Shown: positions 6,737-14,010 of the stretch, piece by piece | Position numbering within the stretch: position 1 is the first letter of the stretch | Layout of the letters: each line of letters begins with the position of its first letter | From: a virus | Length of the DNA stretch: 24,898 bases | Virus record (IMG/VR): IMGVR_UViG_3300027881_000071 | Span: 1 to 24,898 of that record | Direction: 5' to 3' (one strand) | Notes under the pieces: generated by a model | The model's database searches: none | Seen by the model: the letters and a program-made list of their open reading frames with translations, nothing else | Told to the model about the DNA's origin: nothing | Position numbers and translations under genes: made by a program

Positions 6737-7162
6737 ATGTCGAACTTCACTTCCTATTTCGCCAGTTTCGGTTCCAGCAAGACCGGGATCGCAACTGTCG
6801 GGTATGAGCAAGTAGGTGCTGCTGGTGCGTCACTGGTTGCCCGCACGACTACAGGCGTGTACGAATTAGGCGGTGGAGTTTACGGGGTTGATATTGTACT
6901 GGCGGCAGGCTGTCGGTCGATACTCTGGGATACGGGTGAAGCTGTTCCGATATTCGCCACCGAAGACGTGATGGAAAATTACATCAAACAGTTAATACTG
7001 AACAAGCGGCATACCAACCCATCGACCGGGAAGCACACTTTGTTCGAAGAGGTTGATGATGCGACCATACTGGTCGAGGGCGATATCTTCGAAGACATTG
7101 CGGGCACCATCCCCTACAGTGCTATCAGCACGGGTGTAGATCGAAAAGACAGGATGTCGTAA
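6737..7162 (+). CDS. Probable minor virion protein
   Basis: A 141-residue protein starting 4 bases after the previous stop, with GGAG overlapping the end of the upstream gene. The N-terminal half is beta-rich (Y-E-L-G-G-G-V-Y-G-V-D-I, S-I-L-W-D-T-G-E). The C-terminal half contains K-R-H-T-N-P-S-T-G-K-H-T-L and G-D-I-F-E-D-I-A-G-T-I-P-Y, ending D-R-K-D-R-M. This tail resembles a small module I have seen in phage structural proteins ('...EDxxGTxPYxG...'). A structural role is likely; the precise one is unknown. Confidence 0.6.
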   Translation: MSNFTSYFASFGSSKTGIATVGYEQVGAAGASLVARTTTGVYELGGGVYGVDIVLAAGCRSILWDTGEAVPIFATEDVMENYIKQLILNKRHTNPSTGKHTLFEEVDDATILVEGDIFEDIAGTIPYSAISTGVDRKDRMS

Positions 7163-7626
7163 TGCCAATGCTGCTTGCTACTGATGGTCTGGGTAAGACT
7201 ACTGGATTCTTAGCAACCGATGGGCTTGGTGTAAGATTTCAGGTTATTGATTTTGGTGGTAGCCAGTTCCAGCGGCTAGTACCAATCAGTGAGTTATTCG
7301 ATGATATTGTTAAGCCAATTACGCAGACCATGTATCTGCCTCAAGACGCCGACCGGGAAGTGGAAGACGTTGAGTTGGAAATTGAAGACCAAACTTACAA
7401 CCTCAAACCATATCAGACACCAACTGAATTTATTGACGCGGCACCGGGAGTAGAGGCTGCAATCAAGCAGGCTGTGGAAAAACTGGGTATAAGTGAACGA
7501 AAAGCCCGCAGAGAGCTGTTTAATAGAGTGCTGAAAGAGCGAAAAAAGGTTGAAAAAATCAAGGAATCGGTGTTCAATGACGATGATGAGATTATTGCCA
7601 TTCTGATCGCGACTGATGATTTATAG
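7162..7626 (+). CDS. Hypothetical acidic protein
   Basis: A 154-residue protein coupled to the previous gene by a TAATG junction. Two near-identical short stretches open it (L-L-A-T-D-G-L-G-K-T-T-G and F-L-A-T-D-G-L-G-V). The middle is very acidic (D-R-E-V-E-D-V-E-L-E-I-E-D), and the region 115-140 is strongly basic and helical (S-E-R-K-A-R-R-E-L-F-N-R-V-L-K-E-R-K-K). The end is acidic and then hydrophobic (I-I-A-I-L-I-A-T-D-D-L). No family is recognised. It may be a small virion or assembly protein. Confidence 0.55.
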   Translation: MPMLLATDGLGKTTGFLATDGLGVRFQVIDFGGSQFQRLVPISELFDDIVKPITQTMYLPQDADREVEDVELEIEDQTYNLKPYQTPTEFIDAAPGVEAAIKQAVEKLGISERKARRELFNRVLKERKKVEKIKESVFNDDDEIIAILIATDDL

Positions 7627-7834
7627 ACCCGATGAGAAAACATTGCTGGCATTTGCCAATTTAAAGGGCAATCAGAATTTTAAAATGATCTTGCTATGGT
7701 TAGCAGATTGTTTAGCCAGAACCCGTGAAGACGGCAGTACGGCGAAAGAAGAATACATGGTGCGTTGGTGCCAAGGGCAGTCTCAGGACTTGAACGAAAT
7801 CCTGAAGGTAGCCGAGGACTCAAAGCGCTTGTAG
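7616..7834 (+). CDS. Small conserved protein upstream of scaffold
   Basis: A 72-residue protein starting 11 bases inside the previous gene. It reads as a helical protein (L-L-A-F-A-N-L-K-G-N-Q-N-F-K-M-I-L-L-W-L), with V-R-W-C-Q-G-Q-S-Q-D-L-N-E-I-L in the second half. The pattern 'F..LKGNxxFxxxxxWL ... GQxQxLxEIL' resembles small proteins of unknown function found just upstream of scaffold and capsid genes in other podoviruses. I infer a conserved assembly-related protein. It is the last gene before the 111-base spacer. Confidence 0.6.
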   Translation: MIYRPDEKTLLAFANLKGNQNFKMILLWLADCLARTREDGSTAKEEYMVRWCQGQSQDLNEILKVAEDSKRL

Positions 7835-7856
7835 CCGATCACTCAATGGGTGTCCG

Positions 7857-7879
7857 TAATACGACCACATCTTGAGAGT
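7857..7879 (+). promoter_or_regulatory. T7-promoter-like sequence before scaffold gene
   Basis: The bases TAATACGACCACAT are identical to the first nine bases of the T7 RNA polymerase promoter consensus (TAATACGAC), and a CAC follows one base closer than in T7. The initiation half (TATAGGGAGA in T7) is not matched; this sequence has TCTTGAGAG. The position, in the only long spacer upstream of the scaffold and capsid genes, is where T7-like phages place a strong late promoter. It could be a chance match; see the findings. Confidence 0.3.
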
Positions 7880-7890
7880 TTGGCGTAACC

Positions 7891-7909
7891 TCCCCGCAGG
7901 GGGATTTTC
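7891..7909 (+). terminator. Short GC hairpin followed by TTTT
   Basis: TCCCC, loop GCAG, GGGGA forms a 5-base-pair stem followed by TTTTC. This is a weak intrinsic-terminator shape. It lies between the small-gene run and the scaffold ribosome binding site. It could equally be an RNA processing site or 5' leader structure of the scaffold message. The short stem and short T run keep confidence low. Confidence 0.35.
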
Positions 7910-7945
7910 ATAATCCGGCCAAGCCGACCATTATTGGAGCAACTG

Positions 7946-8791
7946 ATGGCATTACCCAAGGCGGTACAGGAACAGGCAGATAAAGCATTAGCACTTCAGA
8001 ACCAAATCGCAGGTAACCCACCCGTAGCGGCGGTACCTGACGGTGATGATCCAGCTCCAGCCTCTGATCAGGTGGATTGGGAAAAGCGGTTTAAGGGGAT
8101 GAAAAAGGCCCATGACAAAACCGTCACTGAATTGCGCAACGACAAAGAGGATTTACTGGCTCGGGTTGAAGCACTTGAATCCAAACCGGAAATACCTGAA
8201 ACGCCTGCGGCGCAGGCACCTGTCTTCACTGAAGCTGAAATTGAAGAGTATGGTCAGGATTTCTTGGATATGGTGACAAGGGTAGCCGAAGCGAAATCAG
8301 CAGGTACCTCAACTGTTGCAAGCGAATTGAAGGAGTTGCAGGGCAAATTTGATGACATTACTCAGTCACAGGTCAGAAGTAGGGAAGACGATTTTTACGA
8401 CTACCTGAACAAAACTGTACCGGGCTGGGAAGATGTCAACGAAGATGAGAACTTCCATGCTTGGTTAGCCGAAGAAATGCCGCTGACAGGCAGACAAAGG
8501 CAGGTCTTTTTGTCCGATGCTCAAAAAAAGTTCGATGCTAAAACTGTCGCAAGTTTCTTTATCTCTTGGAAAGGTAGGTCAGGTGATGTGAGTCATTACC
8601 CAGACACCACAACAACATCCAATGTGTTACCGGATGGTGGTGAGGGGGATGCTAATGTGATCCTTTCCAAGCAGGCAGTCACGCAGTTTTACGACGATTG
8701 CAAGCTCGGTAAGTATAAGGGTCAGGATGAACTCAAACGCCAGATCGAAATGAAAATCTTCCGAGCGACAAGTGAGGGCCGTGTGCGGTAA
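7946..8791 (+). CDS. Capsid assembly scaffolding protein
   Basis: A 281-residue protein starting at the ATG at 7946 with GGAG 6 bases upstream; a TTG 12 bases earlier lies within that Shine-Dalgarno and is rejected. It is highly charged, with an acidic, Pro/Ala-rich N-terminal section (about 25-45) and a coiled-coil stretch (about 48-80). A central region contains D-D-F-Y-D-Y-L-N-K-T-V-P-G-W (about 145-160), a pattern common in podovirus scaffolds. The C-terminus is basic (K-R-Q-I-E-M-K-I-F-R-A), as in scaffolds that bind coat protein. It lies directly upstream of the major capsid gene. Known scaffold proteins direct procapsid assembly and leave before packaging. Confidence 0.85.
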   Translation: MALPKAVQEQADKALALQNQIAGNPPVAAVPDGDDPAPASDQVDWEKRFKGMKKAHDKTVTELRNDKEDLLARVEALESKPEIPETPAAQAPVFTEAEIEEYGQDFLDMVTRVAEAKSAGTSTVASELKELQGKFDDITQSQVRSREDDFYDYLNKTVPGWEDVNEDENFHAWLAEEMPLTGRQRQVFLSDAQKKFDAKTVASFFISWKGRSGDVSHYPDTTTTSNVLPDGGEGDANVILSKQAVTQFYDDCKLGKYKGQDELKRQIEMKIFRATSEGRVR

Positions 8792-8824
8792 CCTACTTGT
8801 GGCTCCTGCGAATAGGAGTCAATC

Positions 8825-9793
8825 ATGGCTGGTATTACAAGATCGGCATCGGACTGGCAGAACGCCGCAGCGTATCCATCGCTGGCGTCCGATTCCACAT
8901 CCAAGTTTATCCCTGAAGTATGGTCAGGCAAGCTGGTAGAGAAATTCTACACAGCGACCGTTTTCGGGGCTATTGCGAACACCGACTACGAAGGTGAAAT
9001 CAGCGATTACGGTGATACAGTTATCATTCGTAACACCCCAACATTGCTGATCAACAACTACCAGATCGGTCAAGCGCTTTCTTACGAAACCCCTGAGCAG
9101 GCTAACACCTCGCTCGACATCAACAAAGGCAAGTACTTTGCGTTCACTCTCGATGACGTGGATGCGATGCAGGCCGATATCAACCTGATGGACGACTGGG
9201 CCGAGGACGCTTCGGAACAGATGAAAATCGCGGTTGACCTTGATGTTCTGACCAACATCATCACCGATGTTGTTGCGGCCAATAAAGGCCAAACTGCTGG
9301 TGCAATCTCCGGCGATATCGATCTGGGCGCTACTGGCACCAATGGTTCCAATGCCGTTTTGGTTGATGCCACCAATATCCTCGATTACATCATCGACATG
9401 GGTACTGTTCTGGATGAGCAGAACGTCCCTGAGACTGGCCGCTGGCTGGTTATGCCCGCATGGATGATCGGACGGATCAAGAAGTCTGATCTGAAAGACG
9501 CATCGCTGGCAGGTGACAGCACGTCGATTGCCCGTAACGGTTTGGTTGGCATGATAGACCGGTTTTACATCTATCTGTCGAACAACATCGTCGGCATCAC
9601 CGAGGGTACGGCAACTCTGTATAAGCCTATTGGGGGTCACAACGCTGGCCTGACATTTGCCGCGCAAATGACCAAGATGGAAACTTTGCCTAACCCGGAC
9701 ACTTTCGGCCAGTTAATTCGTGGCTTGAACGTGTACGGCTACAAGGTAATTCAGGGCGCTTACCTGACAACAGGTGTTGTCAAAAAAGTGTAA
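8825..9793 (+). CDS. Major capsid protein
   Basis: A 322-residue protein with a strong ribosome binding site (ATAGGAGTC before the ATG). It begins with a soluble Ser/Ala-rich arm. A segment reading F-I-P-E-V-W-S-G-K-L-V-E-K-F-Y follows (29-43), then G-D-T-V-I-I-R-N-T-P (63-72), patterns typical of HK97-fold coat proteins of podoviruses. The middle contains the helical region F-A-F-T-L-D-D-V-D-A-M-Q-A-D. The C-terminal part ends with a beta-rich region (G-L-N-V-Y-G-Y-K-V-I-Q-G-A-Y). Length and location after the scaffold fit the family. An intrinsic terminator follows within 10 bases of the stop. Confidence 0.92.
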   Translation: MAGITRSASDWQNAAAYPSLASDSTSKFIPEVWSGKLVEKFYTATVFGAIANTDYEGEISDYGDTVIIRNTPTLLINNYQIGQALSYETPEQANTSLDINKGKYFAFTLDDVDAMQADINLMDDWAEDASEQMKIAVDLDVLTNIITDVVAANKGQTAGAISGDIDLGATGTNGSNAVLVDATNILDYIIDMGTVLDEQNVPETGRWLVMPAWMIGRIKKSDLKDASLAGDSTSIARNGLVGMIDRFYIYLSNNIVGITEGTATLYKPIGGHNAGLTFAAQMTKMETLPNPDTFGQLIRGLNVYGYKVIQGAYLTTGVVKKV

Positions 9794-9801
9794 AATGATG
9801 G

Positions 9802-9833
9802 CCCCGGCCTAGCTTTACGGTCGGGGTTTTTTT
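9802..9833 (+). terminator. Intrinsic terminator after the capsid gene
   Basis: CCCCGGCC (9802-9809), a 9-base loop, then GGTCGGGG (9819-9826), forms an 8-pair stem with one G-U pair, followed by seven T residues. This is a textbook rho-independent terminator. It begins 9 bases after the capsid stop codon and should cap the abundant scaffold and capsid transcript, with partial read-through to the connector genes. Confidence 0.9.
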
Positions 9834-9849
9834 ACTACTGGAGAGTGAC

Positions 9850-10098
9850 ATGAGTTTAAGAAGCCCAGCGGGTGAGTCGTTTTATGTGTTAGATCGTCAT
9901 TCCGGCAATGAAATCTTAGTTACTGCTGATGTTCAATATGAGTTCCGCGACTCATGCAGGTATATCCGTTTGGATAAACCAGCACCAGCAAGCACCCCCG
10001 ATGTAATCGAAAAGGCTAAGGAAAAAGGTACTGCACGGCAGGCCAAGAAAGCGGATACGGCGAAACCGAAAAAGAAAAAGGCGGTTAAGGAAACCTGA
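9850..10098 (+). CDS. Small protein with Lys/Ala/Pro-rich tail
   Basis: An 82-residue protein with GGAGAG before its ATG. The N-terminal 45 residues are a compact, mixed beta region (F-Y-V-L-D-R-H-S-G-N-E-I-L-V-T). The C-terminal 35 are almost only Lys, Ala, Pro and Thr (P-K-K-K-K-A-V-K), like a disordered nucleic-acid-binding or head-lining tail. No family is recognised. It sits between the capsid terminator and the connector genes, sharing a TGATG junction with the next gene. A minor head protein is a reasonable guess. Confidence 0.6.
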   Translation: MSLRSPAGESFYVLDRHSGNEILVTADVQYEFRDSCRYIRLDKPAPASTPDVIEKAKEKGTARQAKKADTAKPKKKKAVKET

Positions 10099-10760
10099 TG
10101 TTAGCCTCGGACATTATCTCCGAAGTTAACAAACAGCTAAACGATGTAGGACAGGTAACTTGGGACGAAGCAGCGCTGTTTGATTACATTGATTCTGCAC
10201 AGCAGATGATTGTATCGATCAGGCCGGATGCCAACTCACAAACCACCGTCATGCAGATGGTTGCTGGTGCCTTACAGTCGGCACCGGCAAATTCCATCAG
10301 GCTGCTTGATGTAACGCGGAACATGGGAACTGATGGCCTGACAGCGGGTCGTCAAGTGCTTGCCTGTACGGAAGAAGCACTTGACCTGTTTTCATTCAAT
10401 TACACTGCTGCTGTACAGGCAGTGGCTGTAAAGAATTTCACCTACGACGACCGCGCACCGCGCACTTTTTACGTCGATCCACCTTCGGATGGCACAGGCT
10501 ACCTTGAGGTTAAGATATCGATTGTGCCAACCGCAATAGCCGCTCCCGGCGATACGCTCGATCTGCGCGATATCTACAAAAGCCACATTGTTCAGTGGTG
10601 CATGTACAGGGCGTATGCCATTGAATTTGATTCGCGTACCAGTCAGAACAGGGCGGCGATACATGAGTCATCCTTCTATCAAATGATGGGTCAGAAGTTC
10701 CAACGCGATGTCCTGTTTACCCCAAGCGTGGAGACACAGGAGAACGCAAGTGGCGGTTAA
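10098..10760 (+). CDS. Head-to-tail adaptor protein (DUF6682-like)
   Basis: A 220-residue protein whose ATG shares a base with the previous stop. It begins M-L-A-S-D-I-I-S-E-V-N-K-Q-L-N-D, then V-T-W-D-E-A-A-L-F-D-Y-I-D-S-A-Q (about 19-34). Later come F-Y-V-D-P-P (151-156 region) and Y-K-S-H-I-V-Q-W-C-M-Y-R-A-Y. This pattern (helical start, 'W-x-x-x-x-L-x-x-x-x-N/D-x-A-Q', 'P-P-x-D-G-T-G', late helix near the C-terminus) is what I recall for the adaptor family DUF6682 of podoviruses. It would bind below the portal and help close the head. The name is recalled, not searched. Confidence 0.75.
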   Translation: MLASDIISEVNKQLNDVGQVTWDEAALFDYIDSAQQMIVSIRPDANSQTTVMQMVAGALQSAPANSIRLLDVTRNMGTDGLTAGRQVLACTEEALDLFSFNYTAAVQAVAVKNFTYDDRAPRTFYVDPPSDGTGYLEVKISIVPTAIAAPGDTLDLRDIYKSHIVQWCMYRAYAIEFDSRTSQNRAAIHESSFYQMMGQKFQRDVLFTPSVETQENASGG

Positions 10761-11424
10761 TTGGGAAGATTATTTGCATGTGGTCATGCCGGATGTTGCC
10801 GGGTGCCCTATCTCACAGGCCGAGAACGCAATACGTTTATCAGCTATCGAGTTCTGTAACCAGTCCAGAGTCTACCGGCTACGGCTGGCTGACCTTGATT
10901 CTATTGCCGACCAGTCTGAGTACACGATTGTGGTACCGGCTGGTTCGGAAATGATAGCCCTGCACAAGATTCAGGAAGTGACTGCCGGACAGGGCGCAAG
11001 TCACCGGCCACTTCCAGCTATTCCATGGAACCACTATGACCGGTTTCGGGAGCAGCAGGAAAGCGATCACCCCCGGTACTTCCTGCAAAATACCCCGCAG
11101 ACCATTACGTTGCTACCGACCCCTGATCTGGTTTACAACTACCAGCTTTGGGCGGTGTTGAAGCCTACCAAGGCAGCATTAGATGGGCCGGACTTCCTGT
11201 TCAATGACTGGCTGGAACCGATAGCCCATGGCGCAATAGCGCGGCTACAGGTAATGAATGGCAGGGCGTGGAGTGCGCCAAATATGGTCAAGTTCCACCG
11301 TGGTGAGTTTATTAATGGCTGGATGGAAGCACGTACCCGTGACGTTAAGGCCAATACAGTTAATTCCAGCACGGGTTTGTCACCATTTGGGTTTGGCAAT
11401 TACCGTACCCGGAGATACTACTAA
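10750..11424 (+). CDS. Second connector / tail-tubular-like protein
   Basis: A 224-residue protein. I place the start at the GTG at 10750, which has AGGAG 7 bases upstream. The frame extends to 10708, but that part reads as an improbable Arg-rich leader inside the upstream gene. The protein begins N-W-E-D-Y-L-H-V-V-M-P-D-V and includes A-E-N-A-I-R-L-S-A-I-E-F-C. A beta-rich middle (Y-T-I-V-V-P-A-G-S-E) follows, then a late helical region (D-W-L-E-P-I-A-H-G-A-I-A-R-L). This layout suits a connector or tail-tube gatekeeper below the adaptor, similar in position to T7 gp11. The junction with the next gene is TAATG. Confidence 0.7.
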   Translation: MAVNWEDYLHVVMPDVAGCPISQAENAIRLSAIEFCNQSRVYRLRLADLDSIADQSEYTIVVPAGSEMIALHKIQEVTAGQGASHRPLPAIPWNHYDRFREQQESDHPRYFLQNTPQTITLLPTPDLVYNYQLWAVLKPTKAALDGPDFLFNDWLEPIAHGAIARLQVMNGRAWSAPNMVKFHRGEFINGWMEARTRDVKANTVNSSTGLSPFGFGNYRTRRYY

Positions 11425-12365
11425 TGACATTCCTGTTTGAAAATAATGCGGAATCAACACTTGTTGCAGGAATTTCGGCTGTTGCAACATCCCTGACGGT
11501 TCAATCCGGTGATGGTGCCCTGTTTCCTAACCCAAGCGGTGGAGACACTTTCCGGGCTACTTTGAGTGATGCTTCGAATAACATCGAGATCGTAGATGTT
11601 ACCTCAAGGGCTGGTGACGTGTTCACTATTGTGCGCGGGCAGGAAGGGACGATTGCCAATGCTTATCTTTCCGCTGACAACGTGGGGCTGCGATTAACTA
11701 GGGACACACTGGCCGAGTTTTCTCAGAATGTTGACGCGGTTCTGAAAGCAGTTGCCGCGATCAAGTCGCTTGGTGACCTGACGTTCAATGACAATATCCA
11801 ACTCAACTTCGGTACCGGTATAGACGCCGAGGTTTATTTTGATGCTACCCAGTGGAACTTCGATCTAAACAATGACGGTATCATCGCGTTTCGTGATGGG
11901 AATAGCGGCAATGCTAACCGGTTTACCCTTGATATTTCCAGTGGTGATGTAGTGATGACGGGCACTCTGGATGCAACGGGTATTATTACTGCAAATGCCA
12001 ATCTTGTCGCAAATGCCGAATTAGTCCTGAACGCAGGATACAGCGAAGATGCTGATACCTATGGGCTTGGTGGAAGCATTGCACTGGATACAGCGGCAGC
12101 GACTTATTTTCACGGCACCGGGCCTTTAACCAGTATACCGACTTTCAACTTTACCAATCCTGCCGCTTCAGGGCGTGTGACCAGTTTTACGATGGAGTTA
12201 CAAAATGCCGCGAACTTCCCTCCCCTTTGGACTCCCACTATAGAGTGGATAGACTCAGGCACCGAGCCAGAATGGACTGCTGGTAAAGATGTAGTATTGT
12301 TCCTCACTCGCGATGGCGGGAGTACTTGGCTCGGCTTCTCGGGTGGGCTGAACTTCGCAGTATAA
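11424..12365 (+). CDS. Fibre-like virion protein
   Basis: A 313-residue protein starting at a TAATG junction. Residues 1-95 form a recognisable module of phage structural proteins (F-E-N-N-A-E-S-T-L-V-A-G-I, S-L-T-V-Q-S-G-D-G-A-L-F-P, V-R-G-Q-E-G-T-x-A-x-A-Y). The module generally lies at the N-terminus of fibre or decoration proteins. The rest is Asn, Gly, Asp and Thr rich, with short beta repeats (F-N-D-N-I-Q-L-N-F-G-T-G) and a compact C-terminal domain ending W-L-G-F-S-G-G-L-N-F-A-V. It may be a second fibre or a side-tail protein. Its stop overlaps the ATG of the kelch-like gene. Confidence 0.7.
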   Translation: MTFLFENNAESTLVAGISAVATSLTVQSGDGALFPNPSGGDTFRATLSDASNNIEIVDVTSRAGDVFTIVRGQEGTIANAYLSADNVGLRLTRDTLAEFSQNVDAVLKAVAAIKSLGDLTFNDNIQLNFGTGIDAEVYFDATQWNFDLNNDGIIAFRDGNSGNANRFTLDISSGDVVMTGTLDATGIITANANLVANAELVLNAGYSEDADTYGLGGSIALDTAAATYFHGTGPLTSIPTFNFTNPAASGRVTSFTMELQNAANFPPLWTPTIEWIDSGTEPEWTAGKDVVLFLTRDGGSTWLGFSGGLNFAV

Positions 12366-13345
12366 TGTCACCCCAGTTTTCACAGCGTGTTCTCGTAGCC
12401 GGTAAGGCACCAGTACCAGTAATTCAGAAGGGTTGGTGGGCCGGTGGGTTCAATGGTTTCGTTGTACGAACCGGTTTCCAAGGCATTGATTATGTAAGCG
12501 AGACATCCATAAACCCGGCTGCGCTTTTATCAGTGTTTAGAAGTGATCTGGCAGGAAACAGCTCTGGAGTAAAGGGGTATTGTGGAGGTGGTTCTGTTGC
12601 CACGTCTTTCGATGTCCCAGTCGATGCGATTGACGGTATGATCTTCGAAACCCTTGCAGCATTTAATCCAGCGGCAGGGCTTGCTGGTGGCGCAAGAAGG
12701 GAGCTAGGTGGAGTTAGTAGCTTTCAAACCCAGAAAGGATATTGGGGCGGTGGTAATTTCAGTTTTGTCGCCCGCAGCAACACCATTGACGGCATACGAT
12801 ATGATACCGATCTAACGGTAAACCCTACAGCGACTTTGGCCTCCGCGAGAGCGGTTCTTGCAGGTGGTGTTAACAGTGGCACTCATGGATACTTTGCTGG
12901 AGGATTCACCAGTGTGGCGTCAACTGAAATTGACGGAATACGGTTTGACACAGAGACATCATTCAATCCAACGGCAATTTTAAATAAAATTAATGTAGGG
13001 CCGGGGGGAGTTTGCAGCGAAGTTAAGGGGTACTGGGCTGGTGGTTCGAACACGTTTAACAATCCCGGCACAGTTTATTATAATAGTTACTCCGGCATAG
13101 CTTTTGCTACAGATTTGGCCTTTTCGCCATCACTTGTCTTGTCAAGGGTGAAGAGACAACTTACCGGGGTGTCTGGTAAGCTCAAAGGATACTTTGGTGG
13201 TGGGTTCAACGGAATATCCCCTTTCTGGTATACAGATATAGATGGGCTTGTTTTCGCCACCGACACTTCGGAAAACCCCGCAGCATCTTTACCAGAAGGT
13301 AACGCAGCGGAAATGGGAGGGATTCAACAATGGCCTCAGAACTAA
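12365..13345 (+). CDS. Six-repeat kelch-like beta-propeller protein
   Basis: A 326-residue protein whose ATG at 12365 shares a base with the previous stop; the frame opens farther upstream but only inside the previous gene. After about 20 residues it is made almost entirely of six repeats of 47-54 residues. Each starts K/H-G-Y/W-x-x-G-G and continues with I-D-G-x-x-F-x-T and N-P-x-A-x-L. Repeat starts are near residues 22, 70, 124, 174, 221 and 274. Double Gly plus aromatic residues and this period suggest kelch-type beta-propeller blades, six in all. No signal peptide is seen. Between fibre and tail genes it is probably a virion or adhesin component; ligand unknown. Confidence 0.75.
   Translation: MSPQFSQRVLVAGKAPVPVIQKGWWAGGFNGFVVRTGFQGIDYVSETSINPAALLSVFRSDLAGNSSGVKGYCGGGSVATSFDVPVDAIDGMIFETLAAFNPAAGLAGGARRELGGVSSFQTQKGYWGGGNFSFVARSNTIDGIRYDTDLTVNPTATLASARAVLAGGVNSGTHGYFAGGFTSVASTEIDGIRFDTETSFNPTAILNKINVGPGGVCSEVKGYWAGGSNTFNNPGTVYYNSYSGIAFATDLAFSPSLVLSRVKRQLTGVSGKLKGYFGGGFNGISPFWYTDIDGLVFATDTSENPAASLPEGNAAEMGGIQQWPQN
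12428..13324 (+). repeat. Six protein-level tandem repeats (kelch-like)
   Basis: Six tandem units of about 145-160 bases in the kelch-like gene. They are diverged at DNA level, so the repeat is clear in protein rather than in bases. Anchors are K-G-W-W-A-G-G, K-G-Y-C-G-G-G, K-G-Y-W-G-G-G, H-G-Y-F-A-G-G, K-G-Y-W-A-G-G and K-G-Y-F-G-G-G. In unit five the I-D-G box has become Y-S-G. Confidence 0.8.
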
Positions 13346-14010
13346 AAACAATAGAGCAGGTTGATTCGATACTGGATGAAGTCAACGATGCCTTCTTCGA
13401 TATACCCTTTGAAAATTCGGCCTATCAAACTGAAAAGTTTGTAATCGCTGGGTCTATCACCCCTGAGCGTGCATATCGGACTATTGGATTGCGTATGTCA
13501 AATAGGATTCAGGCATTACAGGAAGCAAAGTTTTCTATGGCGAACTATCAAATTGATTTGGATGAAATTAATGCCAAGATTGAGGCTGGAAGATTAAACC
13601 AGTATGACCTACGCCGTGAAGACGCTAAGCGCGAGAAAACTAAAGGCGAAATGGCATACAGTAAGAAGTTGATCAATGATGCTATTACTGAACTCAATGT
13701 TTTATACAAGCATTTCAAGGCGCTACCTAAATTTACCCGCGAACAGTTTGAGGCTGGAGAAAGGCGGCATTTTACAGAGCGGTTGAGCAGGCAGGATGTG
13801 TTATCGGCCAACCAGCAAAGCCTGATTAATATGGACGAAGACACTGATGCACTCATTGCATTTGAGGAAAGCGCTTCAGGGTTTGGTGAGATTTCAGATG
13901 AGCAGCTTGCCGAGTGGCATAAGCGGTTAACTAATATCAGGGAAAACTTAAATGAGGACGGGCAATGCGCAGCGCCGAAGCTGACAGTATTTGCAACTAA
14001 TAATGGCTAG
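13330..14010 (+). CDS. Hypothetical helical protein between adhesin and nozzle genes
   Basis: A 226-residue protein starting 16 bases inside the previous gene, with GGGAGG 9 bases before the ATG. It is predominantly helical and charged. A likely coiled coil lies near residues 55-115 (Q-I-D-L-D-E-I-N-A-K-I-E-A, R-R-E-D-A-K-R-E-K-T-K-G-E) and another amphipathic stretch at 130-215 (F-T-R-E-Q-F-E-A-G-E-R). No membrane segment or named family is recognised. It is translated in an overlapping block with the tail nozzle gene. A virion assembly or minor tail role is possible; a chaperone for the propeller or fibre is a guess. Confidence 0.6.
   Translation: MASELKTIEQVDSILDEVNDAFFDIPFENSAYQTEKFVIAGSITPERAYRTIGLRMSNRIQALQEAKFSMANYQIDLDEINAKIEAGRLNQYDLRREDAKREKTKGEMAYSKKLINDAITELNVLYKHFKALPKFTREQFEAGERRHFTERLSRQDVLSANQQSLINMDEDTDALIAFEESASGFGEISDEQLAEWHKRLTNIRENLNEDGQCAAPKLTVFATNNG

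Noticed and set aside
8924-9667. 247-codon open frame on the minus strand
   Set aside because: It lies entirely opposite the major capsid gene, which has strong family features and a ribosome binding site; the minus frame has no recognisable domain.
12428-13324. Possible CRISPR or DNA tandem repeat
   Set aside because: The repeat is at protein level only; DNA units are diverged, there are no conserved direct repeats with spacers.
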